From: Paraburkholderia sp. PREW-6R
GTDB taxonomy: Bacteria; Pseudomonadota; Gammaproteobacteria; Burkholderiales; Burkholderiaceae
Direction: 5' to 3'
DNA length: 64,000 nt
Assembly (NCBI RefSeq): GCF_039621805.1
Contig: NZ_CP155073.1
Location: forward strand, 2,108,001 to 2,172,000
Shown here: in pieces, positions 16,853-26,106 of the stretch
Position numbering within the stretch: position 1 is the first letter of the stretch
Layout: the number at the start of each line of letters is the position of its first letter
Notes under the pieces: generated by a model
Database searches by the model: none
What the model was told of the DNA's origin: nothing
The model's input: only the letters and a program-made list of their open reading frames with translations
Program-made: the position numbers and the translations under genes

Positions 16853-17854
16853 TCAAACGGCAGCGGTGTCGCTGCCCCGATTGCGGCGGCGTTTCGACGA
16901 CAGCCGCGCGCTGATTCGTGCAAACGCGAGCCAGTGCTGCGCCCAGAAACCATCGCCATACCGGCGGCCTTCGAGTTGGTCCCGGATGCCGGTCGGCTCC
17001 ATCTCACGGTTCCACGAGACGCTACCAAACAGCATGTCCCACCACGGAAACAGTACACCGAAATTGCAGCCGTATTTCAGCCCTTCGTGCCCATACCCGA
17101 CTGCATGGTGACGACGGTGGAAAGTCGGGCTGACCAGCAGGCGCTCGCCGAGCCACCCGAAATAAAGACGGATATTGGCGTGTTGCACGCTTTGCGCGAG
17201 ATTCGTGATGGCCACCAGCACAACGAATTGCGACGGCGGCACACCGATCACCAGCGCGATAATCGCGAAGAACGATGCCTGCAGCAGATCGTCGAGCAGA
17301 TGGTTGCGGTCATCGGACCAGAGCGACATCTGTTGCTGGCTGTGATGCACCGCATGCAGTTCCCACCACAAACCGATACGGTGCTCCCAGCGGTGATACC
17401 AGTACCCGGCGAAATCGAGCACCAGCAGATACATCACGAATGTAACGAGCGGCTGCGTGGTCACGCCCGGCCACAGATTGTCGAACTCGAAATTCGAGAT
17501 GTTGTGCAGATGCAGCCACGCCTGGACGTTGTCGAACAATGGCTGGAGCGCGAAGAAAAAAAACAGGTTGAGAAGGCCCAGCTTGGCGATCCACGTGTAG
17601 ATCACGTCGACGCGCACCGCCTTGCGGTCCTGCCATTGTTCCGCGGGACGCAGCGCCTCCAGCGGGCGCAGCACCGCGTACATGGCGAGCACTTCGAGCA
17701 CGCCGACGATCACCCAGTAGAGACTGTCGTACGTGTCTTCGTCGTAGTCCATCAGGTTGACGCGAAACAGCAGCGGCTGCACCACGTCAACGTACAGCAG
17801 CGTCTGCACGGCCGAGACGAAGCTGTCGAGGGAAGAAAAAATCAGATGGAACAT
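16853..17854 (-). CDS. Sterol desaturase / fatty-acid hydroxylase family protein
   Basis: 333 residues with several membrane spans. The di-iron histidine clusters are complete: HRWEHR, HAVHHSQQ and HRRHHAVG. It would be an inner-membrane, O2-dependent hydroxylase or desaturase acting on a lipid. The N-terminus begins with hydrophobic helices rather than a cleaved signal. The C-terminus is Arg-rich. It is followed on the same strand by nothing close and preceded (47 nt) by the YVTN propeller gene, so the two may be co-expressed. The lipid substrate is unknown. Confidence 0.88.
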   Translation of the reverse strand: MFHLIFSSLDSFVSAVQTLLYVDVVQPLLFRVNLMDYDEDTYDSLYWVIVGVLEVLAMYAVLRPLEALRPAEQWQDRKAVRVDVIYTWIAKLGLLNLFFFFALQPLFDNVQAWLHLHNISNFEFDNLWPGVTTQPLVTFVMYLLVLDFAGYWYHRWEHRIGLWWELHAVHHSQQQMSLWSDDRNHLLDDLLQASFFAIIALVIGVPPSQFVVLVAITNLAQSVQHANIRLYFGWLGERLLVSPTFHRRHHAVGYGHEGLKYGCNFGVLFPWWDMLFGSVSWNREMEPTGIRDQLEGRRYGDGFWAQHWLAFARISARLSSKRRRNRGSDTAAV

Positions 17855-17901
17855 GGTGCTGGCCTGTTACTTCATGTCTGACGGGATGCCTGCATGCCGG
17901 C

Positions 17902-18921
17902 TCACGCCCCGTTCGGCGCCGTGACCGGCGCGCGGTTGAAGAAATAGATCCCGTGCGGCGAACGGCCGACGGCAATCGTCTGTATCAGCTTACGCGTATT
18001 CAGATCGATGATGCCGATATGCTTCGCGAAGCGGAACGTCACCCAGAGATAGCGTTTGTCGGCGGAAAGTTCCATGTCATCCGGTCCTGGCATTAAGCCA
18101 GTGATGTCGCCCACGTTAGTGAGCGTGTCTTCATCGATGATGCTGATCGTGCTCGCCACGCGGTTCGACACCGCGACATGCTTGCCGTCTGCCAACGACC
18201 GGAAGTTGTGTGCGCCGTTACCCGTGTGAATGGTCTTGACGATCTTCTGGTTGCGCCAGTCAACCACCGCGACGTAATCGGACCCGGTCATGCCGATCAG
18301 CAGGTACTTGTCCCCCGGCGTCAACCACAGACCCGCCGGCACCTTGCCGACTTTCATCTTCCACTTGACGGTTTGCGTAGCGAGGTCGATTGCGGCCAGT
18401 TCGCCCGACACCTGCAGCGTGACGAACACCGTTTTGCTGTCGGCAGTGAACGCCATGTGGCTCGGCATGACCGCGAGCGGCAGGCGCGACGCCAGCGTCA
18501 TCTGGTTCCTCTGGCTGTCGTAGTGATAGATATCGAGCCGGTCGAGGCGCAGGCCGGTCGTGACGAGCCACTTGCGGTCCGGCGAGAAGCCGATCTGATA
18601 CGGATCTTCGATATTTTCGACCCAGCGCTGCACCTGGCCCGTTTTCGGATCGACGAACATCAGGTTGTTCGACACCGAATTGGCGACGATCAGCGACGAG
18701 TTGTCCGGCGTGACCATCAGGTGGTGCGGTTCCTTGCCGGTCGGCACCGTGCCGACGACCTGGCGCGTGGCCTCGTCAATCAGGCTCAGCGTAGCTTCGC
18801 CGGAATTGAGCACGATCACGTTGTTGGCGTGGGCAGCCGGAGAAAAAAAGCCTGCGACGGCGACCAGCGCAGCAGTTGCGGCAAACGTGGCGGTCAAACC
18901 GGGAAGAAAAAATTTACGCAT
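17902..18921 (-). CDS. Periplasmic YVTN/YncE-type beta-propeller protein
   Basis: 339 residues with an N-terminal signal peptide (MRKFFLPGLTATFAATAALVAVAGF, cleaved near SPAAHAN). Repeats of ~42 residues with the YVTN pattern follow: VLNSGEATLSLIDEATRQVVGTVPTGKEPHHL, VDPKTGQVQRWV, GLMPGPDDMELSADKRYLWV and AVGRSPHGIYF. Seven-blade propellers of this family bind small molecules or scaffold other proteins; no catalytic residues are evident. It heads a two-gene set with the downstream sterol-desaturase gene. Confidence 0.85.
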   Translation of the reverse strand: MRKFFLPGLTATFAATAALVAVAGFFSPAAHANNVIVLNSGEATLSLIDEATRQVVGTVPTGKEPHHLMVTPDNSSLIVANSVSNNLMFVDPKTGQVQRWVENIEDPYQIGFSPDRKWLVTTGLRLDRLDIYHYDSQRNQMTLASRLPLAVMPSHMAFTADSKTVFVTLQVSGELAAIDLATQTVKWKMKVGKVPAGLWLTPGDKYLLIGMTGSDYVAVVDWRNQKIVKTIHTGNGAHNFRSLADGKHVAVSNRVASTISIIDEDTLTNVGDITGLMPGPDDMELSADKRYLWVTFRFAKHIGIIDLNTRKLIQTIAVGRSPHGIYFFNRAPVTAPNGA

Positions 18922-19461
18922 GAAAACTCACTTCGGGAAACAACCATCATTGTAGAACGTTTGCCGGCGGCTGCGGTTGACGCAGGTCCTGCTTGCGCAA
19001 CATGAATTTGACGGCGCCGGTGCGCGCCGTAAGCACAGTCGAAATCGAGCCGGTCTAAATAAATCCGAATAATGACGGTGAGTGCTTTAGCGTACCTTGC
19101 TTAATCTTAAGACACCACAAGATTAATTCTTATTTTTAGCCAACGCCGCTTCGCGTTAATTCGTTATAAATTAGGAACCGATATTAATTATCGCGTTTTA
19201 AGAGTTAGCTTATACCGACGTCCACAGGCTTAATCAGAAAATCGCCCTTCATCGCCAACGCGCTCAATCCAACGGGGTCTGGCGTGTGACGCGGGCGCCT
19301 CGGACTTACCAGGAAAGACAATCGGGATCGACCTACCGGAGCCATTCGGTTCGGCCTCCCCTGCTTTGCGCGTTCCATTCGGGCGATAACTTCCTGATCC
19401 GCCAGGTCCGCCCGCCACACGCTTTCCCGTGCTCTCGACATACCGCGGAGTAACACAATAA
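18922..19461. other. AT-rich divergent promoter region
   Basis: 540 bp between the propeller gene and the adhesin. From about 19030 to 19210 it is much richer in A+T than the window as a whole, with a perfect inverted repeat at 19101-19126 and a smaller dyad CGATATTAATTATCG at about 19179-19193. No gene is seen. The composition is typical of H-NS-silenced adhesin promoters, but no transcription start can be named. Confidence 0.5.
19101..19126. repeat. Inverted repeat upstream of the trimeric autotransporter
   Basis: TTAATCTT / AAGATTAA, 8-bp perfect arms, 10-nt centre, inside an AT-rich block. A T-rich run follows on the plus strand. It may be an operator for the adhesin or the propeller gene, or a weak terminator; the sequence alone does not decide. 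Confidence 0.5.
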
Positions 19462-21768
19462 ATGAATAAGGTTTTTCGATCGGTTTGGTCTGACGCAACG
19501 AAAACGTGGGTCGGCACGCCCGAAACGGCACGAACAAAAGGCAAAATCGCGAGCGGACGTAAAAAGGCCATCGCGATGGCTGTGATCGCCACCGCGACCT
19601 TTGCCGGTGAGATATCGGTCGCCAAGGCTACGGTCTATTTCGCCGGCAGCCCGACCGGTGCGCCTATTGACATCGACGCGCTCGCAGCAGGCGCCGGAGC
19701 GCTCGCATCCGGTGTCGAGGCCTATGCGTCGGGCAACGGCTCGGTGGCAACGGGCTATCAGGCGAACGCGCTGGGTGGCGACTCGCTCGCCGCCGGCGCG
19801 GGCGCCACCGCGATCAGCGCGGGCAGCAGCGCTTTGGGCACCGTATCGAGCGCCAACGGCAGAGGCGCTACAGCAGTGGGCTTTAGCGCCAGCGCCAACG
19901 GCGCGGCCGCATTCGCGGGCGGCATGGGTGCTTCGGCGCAGGCCGACTATGCGGCGGCGATCGGCTATCTGGCGGCCGCCAGTGCGGACGGATCGGCCGC
20001 GGTCGGTGCATACGCGCGCACGTTCGGCGTCAATTCGGTCGCGCTCGGCTATGCAGCGGTGGCCACGGGCGACAACGCATTCGCCGGCGGCGCGTCGGCG
20101 CTGGCGCGCGGCGAAAACGCAGTCGCGCTCGGCGCGTCAGCCATGACCGACGAAGCCGGCTCTGTCGCGCTCGGCTATGCGGCGTCGGCAAGCGCGGCGA
20201 ACAGCGTCGCGCTCGGCGCAGCCTCGACCACGACCGCCAATCTGTCCGCCGGTGCTTACGTGCCCACGGGCGTCGATCCGGCGGTCATCGCCGCGCCCAC
20301 GGCCAATGGCGAGGTCTCGGTCGGCTCTGCGGACAACGAACGCCGCATTACCAATGTCGCGGCAGGCGCGGCGCCCACTGACGCCGTCAATGTCAGTCAG
20401 CTGAGTGCGGTCGACGGCAAGGTGGACGCCATTGCCGCGAATGGCGCCCTGCACTACTTCAAATCAGACGGCACCGCCGACGGCACCGACGACGCCATCG
20501 CCAGCGGCACGCATGCGGTCGCGGCAGGCCTGCTTGCCGGTGCGACAGGCGACTACGCCGCCGTGTTGGGCGCGAATGCCGCCGCGGCCGGCACGGGGGC
20601 GGCCGCGTTCGGCGCTTATGCTTCTGCCGTGTCGAGCGGCAGCGTTGCCATTGGGTACGCCGCCGTTGCCAGCGGCACCGATTCGCTTGCCATTGGTCAC
20701 GACGCCAGCGCGGCGGCGGCCGGCTCGGTCGCGATCGGTCAGGGGTCGGTGGCCACGCGCGCCAATACCGTATCGGTTGGCTCGGTGGGCGGCGAGCGGC
20801 AGATCACCAATGTCGCGGCCGGCACCGCCGACACCGACGCGGTCAACTACGCGCAGCTAAAAGCGGTCAGCGACCAGACCTCGGCCAACGCCGCGAAGCT
20901 CGACGGCGCGGTGATGTACGACCAGAACGCCGACGGCAGCGTGAACCGGAACAGCGTCACGCTCGGCGGCGACGCGGCAAACGGCGGCACGGTCATTCAC
21001 AACGTCGCGGAAGGCGTCGAAGCTAACGACGCGGTCAACGTCAGCCAGTTGAACGCGGCGATTTCCGGCGTCGTCAACAACATCGTGGTCAACACCGCCA
21101 ACCCGTTCTTTAGCGCGGAGGGCGACACCGGCAGCGAAAGCGCAGTCTCGTCCGGCACACACTCGGTCGCTTCGGGTGCGGGCGCTCAGGCGACCGGGCA
21201 GAACGCGATTGCGATCGGCGCGAATGCCGCCGCAAGCGGCGTGAACACCGCGGCGCTTGGCTCCGCAGCGGTCGCGACCGGCGCCAACGCCACCGCAGTC
21301 GGCGCAGCGGCCACCGCAAGCGCCGATAATGCCGTCGCACTCGGTCAGGGGTCGGTCGCGGACCGAGCTAACTCTGTGTCGGTAGGGGTCGCAGGCGGAG
21401 AACGGCAGATCACGAATGTCGCAGCCGGCGTGCAGGGCACCGACGCCGTCAACGTCAACCAGCTACAGCAAAGCGTGAGCGGCGCAGTTAGCCAGGCAAA
21501 CAGCTATACCAACGACCAGATCCGCTCGGCGCGTCGCGACGCGTATGGCGGCACGGCATCGGCTCTTGCCATGGCGGGGCTGCCGCAAGCGGTGTTGCCG
21601 GGTCACGGCATGGTTGCGATGGCTGGGGGCACCTATGCAGGTCAGTCGGCACTCGCGATCGGTGTCTCGCAACTGTCGGATACGGGCAAGTGGGTCTACA
21701 AACTGCAGGGCACCACCGATTCGCGCGGGCAGTTCGGCGCTTCGATCGGCGCCGGTATGCATTGGTAA
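19462..21768 (+). CDS. Trimeric autotransporter adhesin (YadA-type)
   Basis: 768 residues. The N-terminus is an extended signal peptide (ESPR: MNKVFRSVWSDATKTWVG) followed by a classical signal. The passenger is built of YadA-head repeats (G-N/S-x-S-V-A-L-G type) and at least four neck/connector units: RRITNVAAGAAPTDAVN (about residue 293), ERQITNVAAGTADTDAVN (about 447), VIHNVAEGVEANDAVN (about 511) and ERQITNVAAGVQGTDAVN (about 647). The C-terminal ~75 residues form the YadA anchor, ending in ...GASIGAGMHW. It should be a surface adhesin assembled by BAM. No stalk coil is evident, so it is a compact head-rich variant. Confidence 0.95.
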   Translation: MNKVFRSVWSDATKTWVGTPETARTKGKIASGRKKAIAMAVIATATFAGEISVAKATVYFAGSPTGAPIDIDALAAGAGALASGVEAYASGNGSVATGYQANALGGDSLAAGAGATAISAGSSALGTVSSANGRGATAVGFSASANGAAAFAGGMGASAQADYAAAIGYLAAASADGSAAVGAYARTFGVNSVALGYAAVATGDNAFAGGASALARGENAVALGASAMTDEAGSVALGYAASASAANSVALGAASTTTANLSAGAYVPTGVDPAVIAAPTANGEVSVGSADNERRITNVAAGAAPTDAVNVSQLSAVDGKVDAIAANGALHYFKSDGTADGTDDAIASGTHAVAAGLLAGATGDYAAVLGANAAAAGTGAAAFGAYASAVSSGSVAIGYAAVASGTDSLAIGHDASAAAAGSVAIGQGSVATRANTVSVGSVGGERQITNVAAGTADTDAVNYAQLKAVSDQTSANAAKLDGAVMYDQNADGSVNRNSVTLGGDAANGGTVIHNVAEGVEANDAVNVSQLNAAISGVVNNIVVNTANPFFSAEGDTGSESAVSSGTHSVASGAGAQATGQNAIAIGANAAASGVNTAALGSAAVATGANATAVGAAATASADNAVALGQGSVADRANSVSVGVAGGERQITNVAAGVQGTDAVNVNQLQQSVSGAVSQANSYTNDQIRSARRDAYGGTASALAMAGLPQAVLPGHGMVAMAGGTYAGQSALAIGVSQLSDTGKWVYKLQGTTDSRGQFGASIGAGMHW

Positions 21769-21845
21769 AAGCGCGTCGTGGGCCGGACGATCCTGAAGGC
21801 GGTGCAAGCCAGACCACATCGTTCGGTCGCAGCCATGGCAGCGAG

Positions 21846-21873
21846 CGCGGGTCCTGAACCAGCCCGCGTTTTT
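21846..21873 (+). terminator. Terminator after the trimeric autotransporter
   Basis: CGCGGG / CCCGCG stem with an 11-nt loop and a TTTTT run, 78 nt after the adhesin stop. It also lies between convergent genes, just past the end of hrpA. Confidence 0.6.
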
Positions 21874-21949
21874 GCGCGAAGGCTTTTCCAGAATGGAAGC
21901 CGTCGCGCGCTTTTTTTCAGTGCCGCTCGCGCAGCGAGCATGTCCCAGC

Positions 21950-24900
21950 CTACCGCTGCATCGCCTCCCAAACCTTATACAGGCGCTTCACTGACACCGG
22001 CATCGGCGTGCGCAACTCCTGCGCGAACAACGAAATCCGCAGTTCTTCCAGCAGCCAGCGAAACTCCGAGAGACGCGGGTCCAGCACGCCGCCTCGCTGC
22101 GCAACCGCGCGCTGATAGTTTTGCGACAGCGGCTGGAACTCGGCGAACTGTCGGGCGTCGCGTGCGGGGTCTGCCCTCAGTTTGTCGATGCGCAGCGCAA
22201 TGCCCTTCAGGTAGCGCGGAAAATGCGCGAGTTGCTGATACGGTGTATCCACGACAAAGCGCTTGCCGATCAGCGCATCGAGCTGGCCCTGCATGTCGGC
22301 ATACGCAGCGGCGAACGACTTCGCCTGCACGAGTTTTTTCGTGACGGCCGCGTACTCCGCGAGAATCTGACCCACCAGGCGCGCAATCTCCTGCGCCAGC
22401 AACGTCAGCCGGGTGCGCCCCTCGTCGCGGCGCGCGTGAAAACTGGCGTCATCGTCGGGCAACGGTTCCTGCAGACAGGCTCGATCGAGCGCAGTGTCGA
22501 TCAGTTGGTCACGCAACGCTTCCTGGGTGCCGCGCGGCATGAACTGCATTGCCATTTCGCGCAAACCCGGCAGGTTCTTTTCGAGATATTTGATCGGTTC
22601 TTTCAGTTGCAGCGCGAAAAGCCGGCGCAATCCGGCGCGGTGAATGCGCGCGGCTTCGTCGGGCGAATCGAACACCTCGACGTCGCAATGCGTGCCGCGG
22701 TCGACCAGCGCGGGATAGCCGAACAGCGTCTGGCCGCCGCGGCGGATTTCAAGCAACTCGGGAAGCTTGCCGAAATTCCAGGTGGTAAGGTTTTCGTACA
22801 GCGCGGTGCCATGCCCACCCTTCGGCGGCGCGGTCTGCGGACCACCCGCCGCCACGCCCTTGCCGGCTGCCGCCGAATCACGCGGGCTGCCCGCCGCGCC
22901 TCGCGCCTGCGCAGGCGGCGCGATTCCACCGCCGCCTGCGTCGGCCAATGCCGCGCCTGCCGCGCTCGACGCGATCTTCTGGAAATGCTGCTGCGCCTGC
23001 CCGCCGAGTTCGGCGCGCAGTTGCGACAGATTGCGCCCCATCGCGAGCTGTCGCCCGTGCTCGTCGACGACCTTGAAGTTCATGAACAGATGCGGCGGCA
23101 GCGTTTCGAGCTTGAAGTCCGACTGCTTCAATGCAACCTGCTTCTGCTCGCGCACATCGGCGATCAACGACTCGAGCAAACCACCCGCACCGAAGCGCGG
23201 CCCGGCATGCCGGTCGACGAAACCCGCCGCATACTCGGGCAGCGGCACGCAATGCCGCCGCAACTTCTGCGGCAAGGACTTGAGCAACAGTTGCGATTTC
23301 TCTTTCAGCATGCCGGGCACGAGCCATTCGCAACGCCGCGCGTCGACCTGGTTCAACGCGTAGAGCGGCACGGCGAGCGTCACGCCGTCGCGCGGCGAGC
23401 CCGGCTCGAAGTGGTACGTGAGCGTCATCTCGACGCCCGCCATCGTCATCCGTTTCGGGAACAGGTCGGTTGTTACACCGGCGGCTTCGTGCCGCATCAG
23501 ATCGTCGCGTGACAGGTACAGCAGGCGCAGCTTGTCTTCCGGCTGGCCGCTCTTCTTCAGTTCGTCGCGATACCACCGCTCGAACGACGCGCCGGTATAA
23601 ATGCCTTTCGGCAACGCCTCGTCGTAGTACGCATAGATCAGCTCGTCGTCGACCAGCACGTCCTGACGGCGGGACTTGTGTTCGAGTTGCTCGATATCGG
23701 CAAGCAGCTTGCGATTGTGCGCGAAGAAAGCGAGCTTCGTCTCGAACTCGCCCTCCACCAGCGCGCCGCGAATGAAGAGCTCGCGCGCCCGCGCCGGATC
23801 CTGTTTGCCGAAACTCACGCGCCGCCGGTTGTAGATCGGCAGACCGTACAGCACCGCGCGCTCGTAAGCGGACACCTGCGCGGCGCGTTTTTCCCAATGC
23901 GGCTCCGAAAGCGATTTTTTCAGCAGGTGCGCACCGATTTTCTCAATCCACTCTGGCTCGATCCTGGCAATGCAGCGCGCGTACAGGCGGCTCGTCTCGA
24001 CCAGTTCGGCGGCCATCACCCACTTTCCCGCTTTCTTGACGAGCGCCGAGCCCGGCCACAAATAGAACTTGATGCCGCGCGCGCCGAGGTAGTACGGCTC
24101 GTCGTCGGCTTTCAGACCGATGTTGCCGAGCAGGCCCGTGAGCAGCGCGAGATGGATCTGTTCGAAAGTCGCTTGCGCGTCGTTCAGACGCCAGCCGTGC
24201 TCGCGCACCACGGTCAGCAGTTGCGAATGCACGTCTCGCCATTCGCGCAGCCGCAATTGCGACAGAAAATTCTTGCGGCATTCCTCGTGCAACTGCTTGT
24301 TCGACTTCTTGTGCGCGATCGCCTCTTCGAACCAGTTCCAGATGTTCAGCCACTGCAGGAATTCGGAGCGCTCGTCGGCAAAGCGACGATGCGCCTGGTC
24401 CGCCTGTTCCTGCGCTTCGATCGGCCGGTCGCGCGGGTCCTGCACCGACAGCGCGCTCGCGATGATCAGCACTTCCTTTAACGCCTGCTGGTCGCGCGCG
24501 GCCAGAATCATGCGGCCGACGCGCGGATCGAGCGGCAGACGCGCGAGTTCGCGGCCAAGCGGCGTGAGCTGGTTGTCATCGTCGACGGCGCCCAGTTCGT
24601 TCAGCAATTGATAGCCGTCGGCAATGGCGCGGCCGGGCGGCGGCTCGATGAACGGAAACGTTTCGATCGCCGTCAGATGCAGCGACTTCATGCGCAGAAT
24701 CACCGAGGCGAGCGACGAACGCAAAATCTCCGGATCGGTGAATCGCACGCGGCTCTGGTAATCGCTTTCTTCGTAAAGGCGGATGCAGATGCCGTCCGCG
24801 ACGCGGCCGCAGCGCCCTGCCCGCTGGTTCGCGGCAGCCTGCGAAATCGCTTCCAGCTGCAACTGCTCGACCTTGTTGCGGTACGAGTAGCGCTTCACGC

Positions 24901-26083
24901 GCGCGAGGCCCGTGTCCACCACATAGCGGATGCCCGGCACCGTCAGCGACGTTTCGGCCACGTTGGTCGCGAGCACGATGCGCCGCGCGTTCGACGTGCG
25001 GAACACGCGCTCCTGCTCGGCCGCCGAAAGACGCGCGAAGAGCGGCAGGATTTCCGTATGCGGCGGATGGTGTTTGCGCAGCGCCTCGGCAGCGTCGCGA
25101 ATTTCGCGCTCGCCGGGCAGAAACACGAGCACGTCGCCGGGGCCTTCGCGGCAGAGTTCGTCGACCGCGTCGACGATGGCTTCCATCAGATCGCGGTCGG
25201 TCTCGCGCTGGGTCTTCGGCCTGTCGTTGCGAGACGACGCAGCCTGGGTGCCTTCCGCCGCTTTCACCGCGGGGCTGTCTTCCGCGACCGGCCGGTAGCG
25301 CACTTCGACCGGGTACAGACGGCCGCTCACCTCGATCACCGGCGCCGGCTTGTCGTCGCTGCCGAAGTGGCGCGCAAAGCGGTCTGCGTCGATCGTCGCC
25401 GACGTGACGATCAGCTTCAGATCCGGACGCTTCGCGAGAATTTCCTTCAGATAGCCGAGCAGAAAATCGATGTTGAGGCTGCGTTCGTGCGCCTCGTCGA
25501 TGATCAGCGTGTCGTACGCCTTCAGCAGCGGATCGGTTTGCGTTTCGGCAAGCAGAATGCCGTCCGTCATCAATTTGACGGACGCACCCGGCGACAGGTT
25601 GTCGGTGAAACGCACCTTGTAGCCGACCACTTCGCCGAACGGCGTGCCGAGTTCCTCCGCGATGCGACGGCCCGTCGCCGACGCGGCAATCCGGCGCGGC
25701 TGCGTGTGACCGATCAGACCGGAACCGCCCGCACCGAGGCCACGGCCGAGTTCGAGGCAGATTTTCGGAAGCTGGGTGGTCTTGCCCGAGCCGGTCTCGC
25801 CCGAGACGATCACCACCTGATGGCCGGCAATCGCCCGCGCGATTTCTTCGCGACGGGCGGAAACCGGTAGGGCTTCGGGAAACGTGATCGGCGGAACCGG
25901 ATTCGGCTCGACCACACGCGGCATGGGCCGTTCACGTGGAGCGCGCGGCTCACGCGCGGCCGGCGGCGTGTCGCGGTTTGCGCCGCGCGCACGGCGGCGT
26001 CGGGCGTTGCCGGCGCCCGGTTGATCGACGGCGGGCGCCGGATTCTCGTTCGCCGGAGCGGGACTTTTGGGTACATTCGACAT
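21950..26083 (-). CDS. hrpA: ATP-dependent RNA helicase HrpA (DEAH box)
   Basis: 1377 residues, a full-length DEAH/RHA helicase. A Pro/Ala-rich N-terminus precedes Walker A VSGETGSGKTTQLPK, motif II LIIDEAHERSLNID (DEAH), SAT in LIVTSATID, and QRAGRCGR. Winged-helix, ratchet and HrpA-specific C-terminal regions follow. HrpA resolves stalled, collided ribosomes. A low-complexity Ala/Gly/Pro insertion (about residues 1020-1090) interrupts the C-terminal part. It is divergent from argA with only 23 bp between the starts. Confidence 0.96.
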   Translation of the reverse strand: MSNVPKSPAPANENPAPAVDQPGAGNARRRRARGANRDTPPAAREPRAPRERPMPRVVEPNPVPPITFPEALPVSARREEIARAIAGHQVVIVSGETGSGKTTQLPKICLELGRGLGAGGSGLIGHTQPRRIAASATGRRIAEELGTPFGEVVGYKVRFTDNLSPGASVKLMTDGILLAETQTDPLLKAYDTLIIDEAHERSLNIDFLLGYLKEILAKRPDLKLIVTSATIDADRFARHFGSDDKPAPVIEVSGRLYPVEVRYRPVAEDSPAVKAAEGTQAASSRNDRPKTQRETDRDLMEAIVDAVDELCREGPGDVLVFLPGEREIRDAAEALRKHHPPHTEILPLFARLSAAEQERVFRTSNARRIVLATNVAETSLTVPGIRYVVDTGLARVKRYSYRNKVEQLQLEAISQAAANQRAGRCGRVADGICIRLYEESDYQSRVRFTDPEILRSSLASVILRMKSLHLTAIETFPFIEPPPGRAIADGYQLLNELGAVDDDNQLTPLGRELARLPLDPRVGRMILAARDQQALKEVLIIASALSVQDPRDRPIEAQEQADQAHRRFADERSEFLQWLNIWNWFEEAIAHKKSNKQLHEECRKNFLSQLRLREWRDVHSQLLTVVREHGWRLNDAQATFEQIHLALLTGLLGNIGLKADDEPYYLGARGIKFYLWPGSALVKKAGKWVMAAELVETSRLYARCIARIEPEWIEKIGAHLLKKSLSEPHWEKRAAQVSAYERAVLYGLPIYNRRRVSFGKQDPARARELFIRGALVEGEFETKLAFFAHNRKLLADIEQLEHKSRRQDVLVDDELIYAYYDEALPKGIYTGASFERWYRDELKKSGQPEDKLRLLYLSRDDLMRHEAAGVTTDLFPKRMTMAGVEMTLTYHFEPGSPRDGVTLAVPLYALNQVDARRCEWLVPGMLKEKSQLLLKSLPQKLRRHCVPLPEYAAGFVDRHAGPRFGAGGLLESLIADVREQKQVALKQSDFKLETLPPHLFMNFKVVDEHGRQLAMGRNLSQLRAELGGQAQQHFQKIASSAAGAALADAGGGGIAPPAQARGAAGSPRDSAAAGKGVAAGGPQTAPPKGGHGTALYENLTTWNFGKLPELLEIRRGGQTLFGYPALVDRGTHCDVEVFDSPDEAARIHRAGLRRLFALQLKEPIKYLEKNLPGLREMAMQFMPRGTQEALRDQLIDTALDRACLQEPLPDDDASFHARRDEGRTRLTLLAQEIARLVGQILAEYAAVTKKLVQAKSFAAAYADMQGQLDALIGKRFVVDTPYQQLAHFPRYLKGIALRIDKLRADPARDARQFAEFQPLSQNYQRAVAQRGGVLDPRLSEFRWLLEELRISLFAQELRTPMPVSVKRLYKVWEAMQR

Positions 26084-26093
26084 GGGGGCGCAT

Positions 26094-26099
26094 TATAAT
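26094..26099 (+). promoter_or_regulatory. Candidate -10 element giving a leaderless argA transcript
   Basis: TATAAT lies 7 nt before the argA ATG, so transcription would start at or next to the initiation codon. There is no Shine-Dalgarno sequence between it and the ATG. The -35 is weak (no clear TTGACA at 16-18 nt). Confidence 0.5.
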
Positions 26100-26106
26100 C
26101 CCCGGC

